Source: an uncultured Bacteroidales bacterium
GTDB taxonomy: Bacteria > Bacteroidota > Bacteroidia > Bacteroidales > UBA932
Direction of reading: 5' to 3'
Assembly: GCA_937906795.1 (NCBI GenBank)
Contig: CALCUQ010000396.1
Location: 1-9,024 of the forward strand
DNA length: 9,024 nucleotides
Both the position numbers and the translations under genes were made by a program. This document shows, piece after piece, positions 5,990 through 9,024 of the stretch; within the stretch, counting starts at the first letter, position 1, and each line of letters starts with the position of its first letter. The notes below the pieces were generated by a model that saw nothing but the letters and a program-made list of their open reading frames with translations, had not been told where the DNA came from and searched no databases.

Positions 5990-6862
5990 ATGATTAGAGC
6001 TTTTATTATAATAACATCAACCCTTTTAATTTGCTCATGTAGCTTTTATGAATCTTTTTCTAAAGGCGAACCAATTGCGCAAGTTGGAGGGGTTGTGTTG
6101 TATAAAAGTGATATACAAAAAATTTTGCCGGTAGGAGTTTCATCGCAAGACAGTACTGTTTTAGTAAACAGTTATATAGAATCGTGGGCTAAAAGACAAC
6201 TGCTATTGCTTAAGGCTCAGGAACAGTTGCCGGATAAAGAAAAGGATGTGGCACAACTATTGGAAGATTATAGAACGCAACTTCTTGTATTCAGGTACGA
6301 GAATATGTTTGTAAATGAGAGATTGGATACAATAGTGAGCGCGCAGGAAAGGCAAGATTATTATAATGAACATATTGCCAATTATACAACCAGAAACGGC
6401 ATTTTTAAGGGAAGATTAATAAAAATGCATAACAGTTCGCCAAAACTTAAAGATTTGGAACGGTTATTGTCAAAGACAGACGTGAACAGTTTGGTTGAGG
6501 TTGAGCAATTAGGGTATTCGTCTTCTTACAAGTACAGCAATTTTAACGATGATTGGGTTGATCTTGCCATTGTAGCAAAAGAAGCGGGAGTGCCATTACA
6601 AGAGTTGCAGAAAGGACTCTCAAAAAAAAATACACTGTATATAAAATACAAAGATTCCTTGAATACAAGTTATATACAGACATTTGAGTATATTGGGGAG
6701 GGACAAGTGACCCCGTTGGAGTATAACAGCGAGAAAATAAAAGATGTAATTATAAGTAAAAGGAAAAAGGAACTTTTACAGAAATTGCAGACAGATATAT
6801 ATAAAGATGCTTTAGAAAGTAAAAAATTAAAAATTATAGAAAATGAAAAAACTGATAATTAG
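5990..6862 (+). CDS. Lipoprotein with SurA-like N-terminus and degenerate parvulin region
   Basis: This 290-aa protein is predicted to be a periplasm-facing lipoprotein. A short hydrophobic signal ends in LICSC, with C17 the likely lipidated residue and C15 an alternative. Residues about 27-130 begin with PIAQVGGVVLYKSDI, the opening pattern of SurA N-terminal domains, and continue as charged helices. The region at about 137-246 keeps only hints of a parvulin fold (FKGRLIKM near its start, GEGQVTP near its end). It lacks the FxxLAxxxSxD and GGxLG-like core seen in the next gene, so isomerase activity is doubtful. The C-terminus (about 247-290) is a Lys-rich helix resembling the return helix of SurA. 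Its last 20 nt overlap the next gene in another frame, implying translational coupling. I infer a chaperone or scaffold role in outer-membrane protein assembly. A diverged but active PPIase cannot be excluded. Confidence 0.8.
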   Translation: MIRAFIIITSTLLICSCSFYESFSKGEPIAQVGGVVLYKSDIQKILPVGVSSQDSTVLVNSYIESWAKRQLLLLKAQEQLPDKEKDVAQLLEDYRTQLLVFRYENMFVNERLDTIVSAQERQDYYNEHIANYTTRNGIFKGRLIKMHNSSPKLKDLERLLSKTDVNSLVEVEQLGYSSSYKYSNFNDDWVDLAIVAKEAGVPLQELQKGLSKKNTLYIKYKDSLNTSYIQTFEYIGEGQVTPLEYNSEKIKDVIISKRKKELLQKLQTDIYKDALESKKLKIIENEKTDN

Positions 6863-8207
6863 TGCAATTGTGGTTCTTTTTAATTTAATGCCGTTGGCAT
6901 TGAGTGCGCAAAGATACAATGACGGTTTGGTGGATAAAACAATTGCAATTATTGGAAATGAGGCTATCTTTTTGTCACAATTGGAGGCTGAGGTTCAGAT
7001 GATGCAGGCAAACGGCTATTTGTCTGACAGGAATACCAGGTGTATGGTGTTGGAAAACATGTTGGTACAGAATCTTTTCCTTACACAGGCAAGATTGGAC
7101 AGTTTGATTGTAAAAGAAGATAATGTTACTATGGATCTTGAGCAGCGAATGGCTCAGGTAGTATCAAATCTTGGTGGAGAAAAAGAGGCAGAAGCATTCT
7201 TTAGACGTCCATTGCATGAGCTTGAAAAGGATTGGAGAGAAATGTTGAGGAACCAAAGTCTTATTCAGCAGAAACAGCAGGAAATTGCATCAAAAGCAGG
7301 AAGTGCTACACCTACAGATGTTGAGCGTTTTTACAAAAGAATAGACAAAGACAGCCTTCCTATAATTTCTACACAGTACAAGATTAGTCAGATTGTAATT
7401 TATCCCGACAAAGAGACTGCAAAGATGTATGTAAAGGAGAAATTATTGGAGTTGAGGGAGAGAATTCTTAATGGTGAAAGATTTGCTACACTCGCTACCA
7501 TGTATTCTGAGGACCCCGGTAGTGCAGGAAGGGGAGGAGAACTTAGAAAAGCATCGAAAAGTATATACTGGCCACAATTCTCTGATGCGGCTATGTCTTT
7601 GAAAGAGGGACAGGTTTCGCAGATAGTTGAAACACCGGACGGATTCCATATTATTCAGATGATTGAGAAAGATGGTGATATGTTCAATGCCAGACATATT
7701 CTTATAAAACCATCATATACAGGAGATGATAGAATTAAGGCATTCAAGAGACTGGATAGTATAAAGACAAAAATCTTAAATGACAGTCTCAAGTTTGAGC
7801 TTGCGGCAAAAATATTTTCAGAAGATCCAAAATCTGCTGTTGCAGGTGGTTTGATGGCAGATGAGAATACCGGAGCTACTTATTTTGAGAAGGATCAGCT
7901 TAAGCCAATGGATTACAGTATTATAAAAGATCTTAAACCTGGCGAGATATCTGAGCCGTTTGAGTCTACAGACAATGAGGGAAGAAATGGAAATACAATA
8001 TATAAAATTATAAGACTGGAGGAAATTGTCCCTTCTCATGTTGCAGATTTTGAAAAGGATTTTGAACTTATTCAAAGAATTGCTAATCAGGATTTGCAGA
8101 TAAAGGCAATTGATAATTTTGTGGCTGAGAAGATGAAAACAACATACATTAAGATTGATGATATGTTCAAGCAGTGCGATTGGGAGAGAGAGGGCTGGAT
8201 AAAATAA
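6843..8207 (+). CDS. surA: SurA-like periplasmic peptidyl-prolyl isomerase with two parvulin domains
   Basis: This 454-aa protein has the SurA layout. A signal peptide is cleaved near A22 (ALSA-Q). A helical N-terminal chaperone domain at about 30-165 opens with DKTIAIIGNEAIFLSQLE. Two parvulin (rotamase) domains follow at about 176-277 and 281-392, then a C-terminal helical segment. Domain 1 is canonical, with KISQIVI, FATLATMYSEDPGSAGRGGEL, LKEGQVSQIVETPDGFHIIQM. Domain 2 starts with ARHILIKP and includes FSEDPKSAVAGGL and LKPGEISEPF, but carries an insertion before its last strand. SurA binds unfolded outer-membrane proteins in the periplasm and isomerises prolyl bonds. The start overlaps the upstream lipoprotein gene by 20 nt, and the stop shares one base with the next start. 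Strict orthology to E. coli SurA is inferred from architecture only. Confidence 0.92.
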   Translation: MKKLIISAIVVLFNLMPLALSAQRYNDGLVDKTIAIIGNEAIFLSQLEAEVQMMQANGYLSDRNTRCMVLENMLVQNLFLTQARLDSLIVKEDNVTMDLEQRMAQVVSNLGGEKEAEAFFRRPLHELEKDWREMLRNQSLIQQKQQEIASKAGSATPTDVERFYKRIDKDSLPIISTQYKISQIVIYPDKETAKMYVKEKLLELRERILNGERFATLATMYSEDPGSAGRGGELRKASKSIYWPQFSDAAMSLKEGQVSQIVETPDGFHIIQMIEKDGDMFNARHILIKPSYTGDDRIKAFKRLDSIKTKILNDSLKFELAAKIFSEDPKSAVAGGLMADENTGATYFEKDQLKPMDYSIIKDLKPGEISEPFESTDNEGRNGNTIYKIIRLEEIVPSHVADFEKDFELIQRIANQDLQIKAIDNFVAEKMKTTYIKIDDMFKQCDWEREGWIK

Positions 8208-9024
8208 TGAATAGATTAAAAAGTATAATATTTTTTCTTTTGACTCTGCACTTTTCTGTTTGTGCAATGGCACAGCAACAGGAGAGCGCAGATTCTCTTG
8301 TACGCCTTATAAGTGCAACTGAGGGGCAATTGCTGGAGATAGATTCTGTAAAATACAGAAAGATTATTGGCCCGGCGAGATTCCTTCATAACAATACATA
8401 TCTTTTGTGCGATACTGCACTGTGGAATGCTAACACAAATGTGATTTATGCAATTGGCAATGTGCGTGTTGTGCAGGAAAATACATTTCTGGAGAGTCAT
8501 CAGATAGAATATATTGTTTCTGAAAATCTGGCTAAGGTAAGCGGCTCTCTTGTCCAGTTGTTTGATAAGGAGGGTAATATTCTAAGGACAAATCATTTGG
8601 ACTATAATACCAGGGACAGTGTGGCTGTTTTTTATAATGGAGGTACCATGAAAAATAAGGATGGTTCCATTATGGAGAGTATTAATGGTACTTATGATGC
8701 CAAGTTGAAACTGTTTACTTTTGCAGGTGATGTAAATATGTTTACAGATTCAATTTTTGTAAAGTCCAACAAAGTAGAGTACAGAACAGATCTGAATAAA
8801 GCATATTTTGGTAATGCTACTACTGCTTGGCAAAATGAAAATATGCTTTATGCAAACAGTGGCGAGTTTGACAGGGGGCAGAATCTTTTTGTCTTTGACA
8901 AAAATGGGTATATCCTTACTGCGGAGCAGGAACTGTGGGCAGACAGGATAAATTACTACAGGTTGTCGGGAAGAGCATATTTATATGACAATATACAGAT
9001 ACTTGATACTGTGCAGAAGTCTAT
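8207..9024 (+). CDS. OstA/LptA-like envelope protein, 3' end missing
   Basis: An open frame starts at an ATG sharing its A with the preceding TAA (TAATG) and stays open for 272 codons to the right edge, so the gene is incomplete. A signal peptide precedes cleavage near A22 (CAMA-Q). From about residue 58 the protein is a run of beta-strand repeats in the style HNNTYLLCDTALWN, VIYAIGNVRV, TFAGDVNMFTDS and KAYFGNATT. This alternation of D/N-turns with short strands is the pattern of OstA/LptA beta-jellyroll proteins, which carry LPS across the periplasm or form the N-terminal plug domain of LptD. Placement directly after a surA-like gene supports an LPS-transport role. Its Arg codons are more mixed (5 AGG, 5 AGA, 2 CGN) than those of the epimerase. 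The missing C-terminus prevents deciding whether it is a soluble bridge protein or something larger. Confidence 0.85.
   Translation, partial: MNRLKSIIFFLLTLHFSVCAMAQQQESADSLVRLISATEGQLLEIDSVKYRKIIGPARFLHNNTYLLCDTALWNANTNVIYAIGNVRVVQENTFLESHQIEYIVSENLAKVSGSLVQLFDKEGNILRTNHLDYNTRDSVAVFYNGGTMKNKDGSIMESINGTYDAKLKLFTFAGDVNMFTDSIFVKSNKVEYRTDLNKAYFGNATTAWQNENMLYANSGEFDRGQNLFVFDKNGYILTAEQELWADRINYYRLSGRAYLYDNIQILDTVQKS

Noticed and set aside
7818..8273. 151-codon minus-strand open frame across the surA/ostA junction.
   Set aside because: It is antisense to two well-supported genes and to their overlapping stop/start, with a low-complexity hydrophobic product and no promoter.

Overview
The window looks like chromosomal DNA from a low-GC member of the Bacteroidota, most likely Bacteroidales. 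Three things point there. Promoter -7 elements match the Bacteroidota form TAnnTTTG. Translation starts are preceded by A/T-rich DNA rather than Shine-Dalgarno sequences. The gene content also fits: a periplasmic NlpC/P60 peptidase paired with a Tat-exported dipeptide epimerase, and a pair of SurA-type proteins in front of an OstA-like gene. I see no mobile element, tRNA, rRNA or CRISPR array. The content is mostly conserved housekeeping and envelope genes.

Layout. (1) 131-1528, minus strand: a two-gene operon of a YhcH/YjgK/YiaL-family cupin followed after 3 nt by a YhcC-type (TIGR01212) radical SAM protein, closed by a hairpin terminator at 125-153. (2) 1529-1631: a compact divergent promoter region with back-to-back -7 elements. 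(3) 1632-4042, plus strand: a secreted SH3b-NlpC/P60 lipoprotein peptidase and a Tat-signal L-Ala-D/L-Glu epimerase 29 nt apart, together a murein-peptide processing pair. (4) 4093-4374: a 93-aa protein of unknown function with its own promoter, followed by a two-tier hairpin terminator. (5) 4497-5969: guaB (IMP dehydrogenase) behind a well-formed promoter. (6) 5990-9024: an envelope-biogenesis cluster of a lipoprotein with a SurA-like N-terminus and degenerate parvulin region, a two-domain parvulin SurA-like protein (20-nt overlap), and an OstA/LptA-like protein (1-nt stop/start overlap) that runs off the right edge.

How the genes work together. The peptidase should cut stem peptides after L-Ala-D-Glu, and the epimerase should convert the released dipeptide to L-Ala-L-Glu, which ordinary peptidases can use. 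Both carry export signals, so the chemistry is predicted to occur outside the cytoplasm. The last three genes are translationally coupled. By analogy with E. coli, where SurA assists folding of the LPS transporter LptD and is encoded beside it, they probably serve outer-membrane protein or LPS assembly.

Most of this is ordinary core genome. I did not find convincing evidence of a wholly new system. The parts most worth a second look are the divergent promoter, the exported dipeptide epimerase, the uncharacterised 93-aa gene, and the degenerate parvulin in the SurA-OstA cluster.
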